Source of the DNA: Chloroflexota bacterium
Lineage (GTDB): Bacteria; Chloroflexota; Anaerolineae; Aggregatilineales; Phototrophicaceae
Length of the DNA stretch: 64,000 bases
Assembly (NCBI GenBank): GCA_009841405.1
Contig: VXLV01000075.1
Span: 1 to 64,000, forward strand
Direction: 5' to 3'
The notes under the pieces: generated by a model
What the model was told of the DNA's origin: nothing
The model's database searches: none
What the model saw: only the letters and a program-made list of their open reading frames with translations
Shown: piece after piece, positions 45,441-54,881 of the stretch
Layout: every line of letters begins with the position of its first letter
How positions within the stretch are numbered: position 1 is the first letter of the stretch
Made by a program: the position numbers and the translations under genes

Positions 45441-45576
45441 CGTGAGTTCTCTTCCCGCTAATCATCAGCTCAGTCTGTGAATGCGCCGCTACGCGATTTG
45501 CCCTGTCACAAGCCATCGCGCCGGACGCGGCATCCGCTTTAAATGAGTCCTCAAATACAGAAATAGCATATTTGTT

Positions 45577-46068
45577 CTAGCATAAAGCGACCTTTTGTTC
45601 GCGCCTCTTGAATTCGTCCGGCGGGAAGATGACTTCCTGAATCAGCGCGTCGATGATCTGGTCGCTGCGCTGGTTCTCCTGCAGCTCGATCTTGGTCTCG
45701 GTCGCCTTCAGGAATTGCATCGCGCCGATGCACAGAATCTTGACCAGCCGCTCGCCGTATTTGTTGGCGGCCGGATGCACCGACTCGACCCAGCCCGAGA
45801 TGTAGCGGCGCGTGGTCGTGCCGTCGTGCGACTCGACCTTCAGCGGGCGCAGCGGCGCCAGCTTGCCGCTCAGCGGGCCGGCGCTGTTTTCCGGCGTGAA
45901 GCGCTTGTCGTCGTTGCGCAGGACGAGGCGATGCTACGCGTCATTGCCCACATCCATATACGCTTGCTGGAAACCGCGCGTCCACTTGGCGGACAAGACT
46001 CGAGCCGTCTCGTCCGTGTAGTTGCCGTCCCGATCCCAGTCGATGCCGATGGTCCACCTTGTTGTCAT
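45577..46068 (-). pseudogene. Phage-tail-like protein, broken second copy
   Basis: The ATG at 46068, with GGAGGAAAAG ahead, opens WTIGIDWDRDGNYTDET, homologous to the gene at 43631-44224. An in-frame TAG (45934-45936) interrupts it after MDVGNDA. Reading on restores RLVLRNDDKRFTPEN and the near-identical block up to LIQEVIFPP, then a foreign tail (DEFKRREQKVALC) and stop. Both the stop and the altered end mark it as non-functional. Confidence 0.7.
45620..45727. repeat. Duplicated block shared with 43761-43868
   Basis: Partner of the block in the intact tail-like gene. Together the two blocks bracket about 1.7 kb containing the toxin and immunity genes, in direct orientation. Confidence 0.8.
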
Positions 46069-46155
46069 TGCTTTTCCTCCCTTATGATTATGATGCGTTA
46101 TGCGGAATGATGAACATCTATGGTTGCTGGTGACTCAGGCGTATCCCCCCTTCGA

Positions 46156-47364
46156 CTATTTGGGTGACCAGCTTATTTCGGACATGCTGCATTCCAGGTC
46201 CGTTAACTGTTGCAGTCCCGTTCCGTCCCGCCTTATTTTGAACAGGCGGTTGTCTTGCGACGCAGAAGAAAACGCAATCCATTCACTATCAGGGGACCAT
46301 GCAATCGGCACATATTTGATGTCCTGCAAGAATGCCGATACTTGACCTGTTGCCACATCTAGCAGATGCAGGTAGCGGCGAGAACGATCGTCCAGACTTC
46401 CATCATTGCTCACCCTAATCCAGTCACCGTGCGCCGCATATTTGTCGCTTATGCTTATGATCGCAAGCAATTTGCCATTGGGCGACCAACTAGCAGGCCC
46501 GGCGCCTAAATCTGTTGCATTTACTTTGAGAAGGGATTTCATATCAAATACTTGCAGTCCATCGTATTCATCGGCATAAAGGAATGCCTCATCGTTGCGT
46601 GACCACTGACGCAGATTGGCAAAGAACAATTGTGCGTCGGGACTAACTAGTAATTTCAATCCCGACGAATCTTGATGCAGGCTATAGTCAAGCGCGGGAT
46701 CGCCTGTAGTATTGTGGAGGATGGAAAGCAGAAGACCATTATGAGATAGACTGTAAGATCCGCGTCTGAGTTGATTAATTTGCTTGATTTCGCCCCCGTC
46801 TGCTGATACGGAATGAAGTCCGCCGGAGTCAAAAAAAATTGTTTCCCCGTCGCTGGACCTTTGCGGATTGTGCTCATCGTTCTGATTGTAGGTTAATCGC
46901 TTTATCACCGAGCCGTCGAAGCGAATACTATAGACTTCAGAATAGTGCGATTCGTAAGCCCATCGTCTATTCCACGACCAGTATCCTTCGTCTTTCATAT
47001 TCATTGCGAGCCAAGTCCCATCAGGCGACCAATCCAGCGAGTAATGAATCTTGGAAGAACTGCTATCGATCAATTGCAGGTTGGTTCCATCGGCATGCAC
47101 TGTATACAAGTTTGAACCGTATCCCCTACGGTGATCGCAAACGAATGCGATCAGGTCAGTTTCTTTTTGCGCCTGGTTGGGAAAATGGATGGATTGCCTT
47201 ACGCTATCTACGACTCTTTGCATCTGCGGGTTATAGAAGACTACTGGCGTAAAAAGATAGAGCGCGCAGGCCGAGAATACCGATATCAAGGCAAGGCTAG
47301 ATATCGATAGCAATCGGCGACATCCAGCCGCTTTAGAGATAGGAGCATGGCTCTTGTTCTTCAT
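46156..47364 (-). CDS. TolB-like beta-propeller protein, membrane anchored
   Basis: A 402-aa protein with one N-terminal membrane helix (LLSISSLALISVFSACALYL), likely an anchor, then a beta-propeller of WD40-like PD40/TolB repeats. The repeat units are seen as DWSPDGTWLAM, NPQRSSDGETIFFDS, SWSPNGKLLAI and AWSPDSEWIAF. It is AT-richer than the flanking genes and borders the toxin island. The function is unknown: it may bind peptides or polysaccharides outside the membrane. Confidence 0.75.
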   Translation of the reverse strand: MKNKSHAPISKAAGCRRLLSISSLALISVFSACALYLFTPVVFYNPQMQRVVDSVRQSIHFPNQAQKETDLIAFVCDHRRGYGSNLYTVHADGTNLQLIDSSSSKIHYSLDWSPDGTWLAMNMKDEGYWSWNRRWAYESHYSEVYSIRFDGSVIKRLTYNQNDEHNPQRSSDGETIFFDSGGLHSVSADGGEIKQINQLRRGSYSLSHNGLLLSILHNTTGDPALDYSLHQDSSGLKLLVSPDAQLFFANLRQWSRNDEAFLYADEYDGLQVFDMKSLLKVNATDLGAGPASWSPNGKLLAIISISDKYAAHGDWIRVSNDGSLDDRSRRYLHLLDVATGQVSAFLQDIKYVPIAWSPDSEWIAFSSASQDNRLFKIRRDGTGLQQLTDLECSMSEISWSPK

Positions 47365-47526
47365 TATGTTGAACTCGCGATCTATGCCTGTCGGTACGCA
47401 AACAAATCGTCATCCTTGAACAGTCTGACGCCATCCGCAACCATGGTCAACCCAAACAACCCTTGAGCCCGAATCGCATTTATTGTCCGCACTCCTCCGC
47501 TCGCGCGCTTTCTGGCGATATCAGCG

Positions 47527-47750
47527 TCACTTCTCTCTTTCGTTCTTAAAGTACCGGATTCCGCGATTCCCTGGCTCGACCAGGCCAGCATATTGCAAAT
47601 GGGTCAGGGGCGTAGTGTCGCGCCACCGCGCGACATCGCGATACACATCCAGCGCCGCCTCGACAGAATCCGCCGCCAGCGGGAACGCGCTCAGCACGCG
47701 GCGAATTCGTCTTCGCTCAGCCCGGCGATATGCGCGAAGATGCCGTCCGG
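47527..47750 (-). pseudogene. Decayed C-terminal fragment of an Eco57I-type methylase
   Basis: The reverse strand encodes DGIFAHIAGLSEDEFA, then after a one-base frameshift VLSAFPLAADSVEAALDVYRDVAR. The intact methylase next door ends DGIIAHIYGLTEDEFA, VLSTFPLVADSVKAAALAAYRDVAR. The fragment then continues with a foreign or extended end, QYAGLVEPGNRGIRYFK, to a stop at 47527. It is the 3' remnant of a second methylase gene. Confidence 0.75.
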
Positions 47751-48075
47751 CTCGGCGGGGCGAATTTGGATGCAGTCAGGGTTTGTGGCGCGCCTCAGCC
47801 GCTGCCGCGAGCAGACTTAACGCGAGTGGGCATCGCCTGAAGTTTTCCGACGGATTGCCGCGAATGTTTCATGCGCCGGGCGCCCCTCGCCAGCCGCCGG
47901 CGCTTCTGGCGCTGCGCGGATTCTCCTTACGGGGGTTTCGTAGCGGCCATGCGAGCGCGTCCTTAAAGACATAGGAACGAACACTTGGACTTTAGCCCGT
48001 TTCGCTCACAACGTCTACACTATGGCAATCAAACTCTGTGACCTCTGTGTATCCTCATATCCTCTGTGGTGAAAA
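47751..48075. other. Non-coding stretch beside the methylase gene
   Basis: No gene is visible in these 325 bases. The last part holds a repeat with CTCTGTG units at 48034-48070, a reverse-complement relative of the one at 2338-2367, just past the stop of the methylase gene. Confidence 0.45.
48034..48070. repeat. CTCTGTG dispersed repeat
   Basis: Three CTCTGTG units (48034-48040, 48043-48049, 48062-48068) end in CTCTGTGGT, the reverse complement of ACCACAGAG found at 2341. Role unknown. Confidence 0.45.
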
Positions 48076-51000
48076 TTATGCCAAGTCCCCACGCGCGACA
48101 TCGCGATAGGCTGCCAGCGCCGCCGCCTTGACCGAGTCCGCCACCAGCGGGAAGGTACTCAGCACGTAGGCGAATTCGTCTTCCGTCAGCCCATAGATAT
48201 GCGCGATGATGCCGTCCAGCTCGGCGCGGAGCCGGGCGCGGCCGGCGGGATTGGTAACCCCCTTGTGGTGGTTGCCCAGCCCGACTTCGGCGGCCAGGTC
48301 GTCGTATTCAGGCGCGGTGCAGATGAGCTGCGCGGCGCGGCGGACGATGGCGTCAAAGAAGCGGTCGCCGGGCATGAGGCGCGGGACGGGGAGTTGGTAG
48401 ACGAAGAACATAGTAATATTCGCGGACACGGACTGGCGCAAGAGCCAGTCCACAACAAATGAATTCATCACCGCGACGCAAGTGACTATCACACTCGGTT
48501 CAATTCCGTCCCAAACGTTGAGCGAATGGCCAGCAAACGTTCGCGGGACGACGCTTGCCACAAGCGTTCGAGTATCAGTTGAACGCGCAATTGACCGATG
48601 TGCCAGCCGATACATCTGATAATCCAGCGTCTGCCCGCTGTCTTCGCCGCGCTTCCCCAACACACGCGCGCGCCCGGCCGCCTCATCGATCCAGTAGCGC
48701 GGCGGCGCGTAGCCATGCTCGAACTGCCAGATCATCTTGCCCTCGTAGAGCGGCAGCCGGCCCTCGCCCGGTTCTTCGTAGAAGAGACTGCTGTCACTGG
48801 TCATGTTCAATTCTTGCCGAAAAGTCACCTGCCACTTGCCGGGCACGTCGTCGCCGAGCAAGGGAAACTCCAGCATCTTTTCTACGATGCGCAAGTCAAA
48901 TTCGTTCTTGAACTCGGTCACCGACAGCGATGACGGCGACGAGCGCTTGATGAGATCGACGCCGACGTGAATACCATCATCAGTTGGGAAGCCCTCTAAC
49001 TCGCTGACTTCGTGGCGCATGAAGGCGGCGGGGAACTGCGCGGTGCTTCCGCCTTTCTCGAATGACAGCACCACGAACTTGAAGCGACTGTCCACATCCT
49101 CGAAAATCTTCTTGCGATTCTCGAAGCCGAACAAACCGGTAACCTGATTCTCTTCAAATAGCATCTGGCGCAGTTGTTTTGTGCCCAAGTCGCTGTAGAT
49201 CCCGGACGGAATTACGATGCCGCAGGCGCCGCCTTCACGAAGCAAATTGAAACACTGCTCGGTAAACACCGAGTACAGGTTGATCTTTCGCGAGACGATT
49301 TTGCCATTCATCCGCGAAATCTGATTGCGATACTGCGGCGTGGTTTTGATGTAGCGACTGACGTGCGGAAAGCTGCTGGCGTACTCTAGCCAAGCGTCTC
49401 GGATTTCGGGGTCTTCCATCAGTCTGCGGCGCTGTTTCTTCCAGTCAGTAATCCGCAACTTTTTCTTCTGAATGAGTGGGTCAAATTGCTGAAAGAACTC
49501 CTTCTCGTCAGTCTGGAACACTTCCCAGGGCGGGTTGGTGATAATCACGTCAAAGCCGCCGCGCGTCGATATGATTTCGTCGAATTCGTAGCCCCAGTGG
49601 AAGGGCGTCAGCGCTTCGATGTCGGTGGTCTCCAGTTGCCGCTTGACCGCCTTACCCTTGAGCCGAGCCTGCTCGTACTGGATTTTCAGCGCGCGGAAGT
49701 CATCCAGCAGGATGTCGTTCAGGGTCTGGTAGGCGATTAGCTTGCGATCGTCGATAGTCCGCCGCAGCTTGTCCAGCGTGTCCGAATAGCCGGCGGCGTC
49801 GCGGAAAAGGCGCACGAGCCGGTTCTTTTCCGCCACTTCCCGCCGGTAATTCTCCGCCGCTTGCTCCTGAAACATATATTGCATCTGTTTCTTTTCGTCA
49901 AAACGCGTGTCATCGACGCTCAGCAAGCCGATGAGGGAATTGCCGGCCATGATGTTGAAATCGATATTGGGCAGCGGCTCCAGATGCTCGACCCTCTTCG
50001 CCACGCTCACCAGCGCCAAAAAGAGGCGCAGCCGGGCGATTTCGGTCGCTTCATCCATGATGTCGACGCCGTAGAGGTTGTCGGTGATGATCTTCTTGCG
50101 TATGTAGTAGTGAAGCGACGGATGTTTTTTCTGAATCTCGGCCTTGTGCTTTAGCAGATTGTCATTGTTGGAAAAGTCAATCCGGCCGTAGATGGCGCTG
50201 TAGACATAGATCAAGTTTTTCAGCGCGGCGACGAGGAATGCGCCCGAGCCGCAAGCCGGGTCCAGGATCGACAGCTTTGGCAGAATTTCAAACAAGAGCA
50301 TATTGCAGAGATTCGCGTCCAGCCGCTCCAGAACATCGCCCCAGGTATTGAATTGTCGGACGCTGTGCTGGTTGACCCGCTGCAGCAAGACGGCGTGAAT
50401 GCTGCGTTTGCAGAGGTATTCGGTGATTTCCGTGCGCGTGTAGTAGGCGCCGAAGGCTTTCTGGTTGATGTATTTCTCGAAGATGTATCCGAGCACGTCC
50501 GGGTTGATGACATTGTCGTCCGCGCCTTGCGTGTCATCGAGATACCAGGAATACTCGCCGAAGAGCCGCAATACGTCCTCGAAAGCGATATCGGGGATGC
50601 GGATGGCGCTGTATCGCTGCTCCAACTGGTGCGGGATGAAGAGCCCGCCATTCAGATAGGGTATGGGGCCGAGCAGGCCCTTCGCCTGGGCGCCGCGTTC
50701 GCGCGCTGGCTTGGCGAAGCCCTCAAAGAAAAGCGCCGAAAGGAATTCGCTGTAGTAGCGTTCGGGTCCGCGCTCTTGGCTTTCATCCAGCTTGTCGTCG
50801 AGATAGTTGACATTCTCCTGGATGAATCCCTTCTTCTGCAGAAAGTAAATGAACATCAGGCGGTTGAGCAGCACCGAGGCGTAAAGCAAACGGTCTGACT
50901 CGCTGGGGATGCCATCAATCATGCTGCCGAAGTCTTCGCGCAGTCCGCTGAATTCTTTGTAGAAATTCTTTGTGACGGGCCGAATATCAAAGGAATCGGC

Positions 51001-51465
51001 AAAGCGCCTGGTCCGTTCAGAGATCGGGAGCGTGCCGTCAGCGCGCCGGTCGCCCATCTCAATGACCATGTCCGCGATTTTGCTGAGAAAGAGGTCGCCG
51101 GGCTGCTCTATCCAGTATTCGTGCGGTCGCGGGCGCTTTATGTTGCCCTCCCGTTTGACCCAGTACCAGACGCTCTGTGTGCGGATCTCGTCGTTGTCGA
51201 GGAAGATTATCAGATTTTCAAAGGATATCTTTTCGATATGCTTGTGAATTTCTGCCCGCATACGCGCGTTCGGCAACCCGTCGGCGCTCGCATTCAGCGG
51301 AAACACCTCAAACACCGTCTGCGAGATCAGCCGATATTGATAGCCGGTATCGCCAATGTCTCGTGGCGGCGCTGGCGGCACGCTCTCCCAGCCGATTTCG
51401 ATAAGCAGCTTCTCAAACTCAAAAGCCTGCAACAAGTCGCGGGCTTTAGTGCGATCCATCGCCAT
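48076..51465 (-). CDS. Eco57I-type adenine DNA methyltransferase (restriction-system subunit)
   Basis: A 1129-aa protein of the large Eco57I/PglX-like methylase group. The SAM-binding motif I is DPACGSGAF (D402), and the catalytic motif IV is NPPWE (N644), which indicates N6-adenine methylation. The N-terminal 400 residues are helical (YRLISQTVFEVFPLNA) and the C-terminal 400 hold the target-recognition region (HVSRYIKTT and beyond). No separate PD-(D/E)xK nuclease motif was seen. The likely start is ATG 51465, with GAGGG ten bases ahead. It lies 56 bases after the PLD-SNF2 helicase gene, in the same operon. Confidence 0.85.
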   Translation of the reverse strand: MAMDRTKARDLLQAFEFEKLLIEIGWESVPPAPPRDIGDTGYQYRLISQTVFEVFPLNASADGLPNARMRAEIHKHIEKISFENLIIFLDNDEIRTQSVWYWVKREGNIKRPRPHEYWIEQPGDLFLSKIADMVIEMGDRRADGTLPISERTRRFADSFDIRPVTKNFYKEFSGLREDFGSMIDGIPSESDRLLYASVLLNRLMFIYFLQKKGFIQENVNYLDDKLDESQERGPERYYSEFLSALFFEGFAKPARERGAQAKGLLGPIPYLNGGLFIPHQLEQRYSAIRIPDIAFEDVLRLFGEYSWYLDDTQGADDNVINPDVLGYIFEKYINQKAFGAYYTRTEITEYLCKRSIHAVLLQRVNQHSVRQFNTWGDVLERLDANLCNMLLFEILPKLSILDPACGSGAFLVAALKNLIYVYSAIYGRIDFSNNDNLLKHKAEIQKKHPSLHYYIRKKIITDNLYGVDIMDEATEIARLRLFLALVSVAKRVEHLEPLPNIDFNIMAGNSLIGLLSVDDTRFDEKKQMQYMFQEQAAENYRREVAEKNRLVRLFRDAAGYSDTLDKLRRTIDDRKLIAYQTLNDILLDDFRALKIQYEQARLKGKAVKRQLETTDIEALTPFHWGYEFDEIISTRGGFDVIITNPPWEVFQTDEKEFFQQFDPLIQKKKLRITDWKKQRRRLMEDPEIRDAWLEYASSFPHVSRYIKTTPQYRNQISRMNGKIVSRKINLYSVFTEQCFNLLREGGACGIVIPSGIYSDLGTKQLRQMLFEENQVTGLFGFENRKKIFEDVDSRFKFVVLSFEKGGSTAQFPAAFMRHEVSELEGFPTDDGIHVGVDLIKRSSPSSLSVTEFKNEFDLRIVEKMLEFPLLGDDVPGKWQVTFRQELNMTSDSSLFYEEPGEGRLPLYEGKMIWQFEHGYAPPRYWIDEAAGRARVLGKRGEDSGQTLDYQMYRLAHRSIARSTDTRTLVASVVPRTFAGHSLNVWDGIEPSVIVTCVAVMNSFVVDWLLRQSVSANITMFFVYQLPVPRLMPGDRFFDAIVRRAAQLICTAPEYDDLAAEVGLGNHHKGVTNPAGRARLRAELDGIIAHIYGLTEDEFAYVLSTFPLVADSVKAAALAAYRDVARGDLA

Positions 51466-51492
51466 AATCGTTTTCCCTCTACGTCGAAATTC

Positions 51493-51517
51493 GTAGGGGC
51501 GACATATCATGTCGCCC
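51493..51517. repeat. Short palindromic repeat between helicase and methylase genes
   Basis: GTAGGGGCGACAT-ATC-ATGTCGCCC. It fills about half of the 56-base gap between the two operon genes, so a hairpin would form in the joint transcript. The same GACAT core recurs at 61839-61863. Confidence 0.7.
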
Positions 51518-51521
51518 GCCC

Positions 51522-54500
51522 CTATTCGTCAAACAAGCCCAAAGAACAAAGGATGCGCGGTTCGCGCCCCTCGTCGCCTTCCTGTTTCCGGATCAAGCGT
51601 TCGTCCTGCCACAACCCGACCACCAGGTCCGCCAGGTCCTCGTCAGTGATGCCTGCGCGGAGGCGGCGATTCAGCCGGTCGCGCGCGGATTCAAGCAGCG
51701 GGTGGCGATAGATGTCGTCTATTGCCGCCTCCAGTCCGTCCGGTATGCCAAAGATCGGCATGTCCGCCCGCAGCGCTTCGACATAGCCTTTCAGCCGCTC
51801 ATAGGTCTTGCGGCGGGTGCTGTTGGGCCGTCCCAATTGCCCGCCGGTGCGGGCGATATAATCCGCTTCCTGCGTCTTTTGCACGCCCGCAAGCACCAGA
51901 TCGTGGTGCAGCGGATGGCGCGCCTGCGTCGGTGTGTCCGGCTCGCATTCGGCCGCGTGCAGGATCTCCGCTTGCGACTCGGTGACGACTTGCGCTTCTT
52001 TGTCCAGCCAAACGAGCGCGTCAGTGTCATCGCTGGACTTAACGTATGTGATCACGCCTTCGGGGCGGTCGAGCGAGCCTTGATATTGCCGCGAGGAATA
52101 GACGACATCGGGCAAGGACTCAATCTTGCGCTTCAGTCTCGGATCGTCTTTCGTGGCGTTCGTCCAGATTTGCCAGGCTTCCGAGGACAGGTCAACCTGA
52201 TCATCGGATTCCAGGTCAAGGATGCCGGATTTCTCGGTGTATAGATCGCGCAGCTGTTGGGCGTGTTTATCGTCTTCAAAGAATTGCTCGTCCGAGCCGA
52301 CGACTTCGCCGTTCTCTTGCAGCCGCTGGCGCACGCGCGAGCGCAGGCGGATGATTTCTTCGACGCCCTGCGCCGGCATGAAGGAATAACAGCGGATCTC
52401 TTCCGCTTTCTGTCCGATGCGGTCGACGCGGCCGGCCCGCTGCGACAAGCGAATGATCGCCCAGGGCAAATCGTAATTGATGACGATTGCGCTGTCCTGC
52501 AAGTTCTGCCCCTCGCTGAGGACATCGGTCGACAGCAGGACGCGTATCTCATTCCTTGGCTTCTTGCGCAGTTCGTTGCTCTGCGGGCTGAAGCGCTGCG
52601 CCAGGGCGGTCGGATTGTCGTGCTGCCCGGTGGCCGCCGCGAGCTCGGCGGCGCCCAGGCGAGTCAGCTCAGCTTGCAGGTAGCGGATGGTGTCCGCAAA
52701 CTGGGAAAAGACCAGCACTTTTTCGCCCGCGTGATCCGCGCTGATGAGCCTGTGCAAGGCAGCCAGCTTGGTGTCTTCGCCGACATTCCATTCGCCGCAG
52801 AGCTTCAGCACGCGCGTCAAGCGGTCAACGTCATCTTGTAATTCCCGCGCCAGTTCATCAGCGAACAGAGACGCGCGCAGCCATTTGAATCGGCGCCTGT
52901 AGCGCCCGCTGAACAGCGTGTAAGCAGCCTGCGCCCGCCGGATATAGTCCCCGGAAATATGGTCGGCGTCCGCGCTGTCGTCGGCGTCACCGTCCGCGTC
53001 CAGGCGCAGGGCGACAAAATCGGAATCGCTGTCTTCGTCCTGGGTATCGGGATCCAGGATATGGGCGTCCAGCGAGCCGATGGGCAATTCCAGGCCGTTC
53101 TCTATCGCGTGGAGAAAGACGTGGTTGCGCGCGATGTGGCGGTCCACCGATTGCAGGAACGACGCTCCGCTGCTCTCCAGGCGCTTGAAAAGGTTCGTGC
53201 GGCAGAACCCCATCAAGCGTTTGCCGGCGCGGGAAAGGTTCTCGATCTGCTGCTTTTCGCCCGCCGTCGCCTTTTCGGCTTCTTTGTCGTCGACAAACTG
53301 CCCCAAGCCGTAGCGCGGCAGGCTCAGGTCGTTGACCAGCTCAACGACTTGGTCGGAATACAGCCGCTGGTACTGCGGGCTGGCGCCCAGCGGGACGGAT
53401 TTGGGGACGCGGCGGGGGAAATAGAAGCGCTCGCCGTTACCCAGTACCAGGAAGCGGCGCCCGCTGACGGGGTCGGTTTCGGCGTAGTTTTTCTCGATGA
53501 AGCTGCGCGTGCGGCGGACCGTGTAGAGGCGCATGAGACTGCGCCAGTCGTCAGCCGATTCGCTTTTCTCGAAGGCGACGACTGAGCGCGTGCCCGCCTG
53601 GAATTGGTGCTGAAATTGCGCCTCGCCGATGGTTTTCAGATATTGCTCGGGTCGAATGCGGAGCGCGTCCTCTTCGCCGATGAACAAACGCAGCTGCGCG
53701 GACAGGTCCAGGAAGCTCTTGTTGTAAGGCGTCGCCGACAGCAATATGCAGCGGCGCTTTCTCTTAGCCACGTAATCGCGCACCGCCCGGTATCGCGCCG
53801 TGTCGCGATTGCGCAAGTTGTGGCTCTCATCAATAATCAAAATGTCGTAGTGGCGAAGAGTTGGCAATACCTTGGTCACCATGCCGAGGGAAAGGACGTC
53901 CCCGGTGAGACGGTAGTCAGCGCGGTATTTCTGCCACATCGGCACGAGATTTGGCGGGCAGATAATCAGGGTGTCCAACGCAAGCTTATCCTGGAAGATT
54001 CTTGCCAGCGCCGTGGCCATCAGGGTTTTGCCCAGCCCGACTACATCCCCGAGCAAGACCCCGTCGCGATTGTCGAGATGGCGCGCGGCAATGCTCACAG
54101 CCGCCGCCTGGTAATCAAGAATCTTGTTGTCAAAATCGGGCGGCAACTTGAATTCGCTAAGGCCGGCCCGCGCCTCCTGCGACAGGTGATAGGCGATCTT
54201 CAGATATAGCTCATAGGGCGTGAGCATATCTTCTCTCGCCCAGCTATTGTTGATGACCTCAATCAGGTCCGCGGTGATGTCCAGGCACCATGGATCATCC
54301 CAGCGCTCTTCGAACCAGACCTTGAGCTTTTGGCAGGCGTCATAGTCGCTGATCTCGGTGTTCAGCTCGCCTTGTTTCGAGAGGCCAGCCAGGGTGAGGT
54401 TGCTGCTGCCGAGGAAGGCTGCGGTGGGCGCAGTGTAGTCCTCTCTGTGGATAAGATACAGTTTGGCGTGCAAGGGATAGCGTAAGAACAGCTTCACCAC

Positions 54501-54881
54501 AACTTTGCCGGAGCGCAGTTGCTGGACGAGATCACGAAGCCCTTGCTCGTCCGCGTTGGTAGGCGCGCCAAGCGCAAGTTGACGCCGGAAGTCCTCGACG
54601 ATTTCTCTTTTGCGCCGCAATACTTGCTGCTGATCGACCGGCCTGCGGGCTTTCAGGCTGAGATACTCGCGCAGTTCATCGCGGGGCGTGGGGTTCATGC
54701 CGATCAGAAGGCGGCAGTAGCCCTCTGCGTCCCCGTACAGCTGGTCTATGTCCGCTTGTAAGAGTCGCCAGCCGCGCAGATTAAAATAGCCTACGCAAAA
54801 ATCCGCCCGGTCAGCGGATTGCATTGTATTCTGCAGCGCGGTAAGCAGCTTATCCGATATGTTGTCGAAGATTCGTGGCAC
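51522..54881 (-). CDS. PLD-SNF2 helicase fusion (restriction/defence helicase)
   Basis: An 1119-aa two-part enzyme. Residues 1-200 are phospholipase D-like: H138-x-K140 (PLHAKLYL) followed by GSSNLTLAG (158-166). Residues 250-1000 are an SF2/SNF2 ATPase: VGLGKT (Walker A, K285), DESH (351-354), SAT (382-384), then the second lobe with SQFADT, TDVLSEGQN and QRAGRVDRIGQ. It should move on DNA and cut with the PLD part. In DISARM, PLD (DrmC) and SNF2 (DrmD) are separate proteins; here they are fused. GTG 54881 has AGGAT ahead. First gene of the two-gene operon. Confidence 0.85.
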   Translation of the reverse strand: MPRIFDNISDKLLTALQNTMQSADRADFCVGYFNLRGWRLLQADIDQLYGDAEGYCRLLIGMNPTPRDELREYLSLKARRPVDQQQVLRRKREIVEDFRRQLALGAPTNADEQGLRDLVQQLRSGKVVVKLFLRYPLHAKLYLIHREDYTAPTAAFLGSSNLTLAGLSKQGELNTEISDYDACQKLKVWFEERWDDPWCLDITADLIEVINNSWAREDMLTPYELYLKIAYHLSQEARAGLSEFKLPPDFDNKILDYQAAAVSIAARHLDNRDGVLLGDVVGLGKTLMATALARIFQDKLALDTLIICPPNLVPMWQKYRADYRLTGDVLSLGMVTKVLPTLRHYDILIIDESHNLRNRDTARYRAVRDYVAKRKRRCILLSATPYNKSFLDLSAQLRLFIGEEDALRIRPEQYLKTIGEAQFQHQFQAGTRSVVAFEKSESADDWRSLMRLYTVRRTRSFIEKNYAETDPVSGRRFLVLGNGERFYFPRRVPKSVPLGASPQYQRLYSDQVVELVNDLSLPRYGLGQFVDDKEAEKATAGEKQQIENLSRAGKRLMGFCRTNLFKRLESSGASFLQSVDRHIARNHVFLHAIENGLELPIGSLDAHILDPDTQDEDSDSDFVALRLDADGDADDSADADHISGDYIRRAQAAYTLFSGRYRRRFKWLRASLFADELARELQDDVDRLTRVLKLCGEWNVGEDTKLAALHRLISADHAGEKVLVFSQFADTIRYLQAELTRLGAAELAAATGQHDNPTALAQRFSPQSNELRKKPRNEIRVLLSTDVLSEGQNLQDSAIVINYDLPWAIIRLSQRAGRVDRIGQKAEEIRCYSFMPAQGVEEIIRLRSRVRQRLQENGEVVGSDEQFFEDDKHAQQLRDLYTEKSGILDLESDDQVDLSSEAWQIWTNATKDDPRLKRKIESLPDVVYSSRQYQGSLDRPEGVITYVKSSDDTDALVWLDKEAQVVTESQAEILHAAECEPDTPTQARHPLHHDLVLAGVQKTQEADYIARTGGQLGRPNSTRRKTYERLKGYVEALRADMPIFGIPDGLEAAIDDIYRHPLLESARDRLNRRLRAGITDEDLADLVVGLWQDERLIRKQEGDEGREPRILCSLGLFDE

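Noticed and set aside
47382..47591. 69-aa frame on the minus strand as a gene
   Set aside because: It overlaps, out of frame, the decayed methylase fragment and has no domain or ribosome site.
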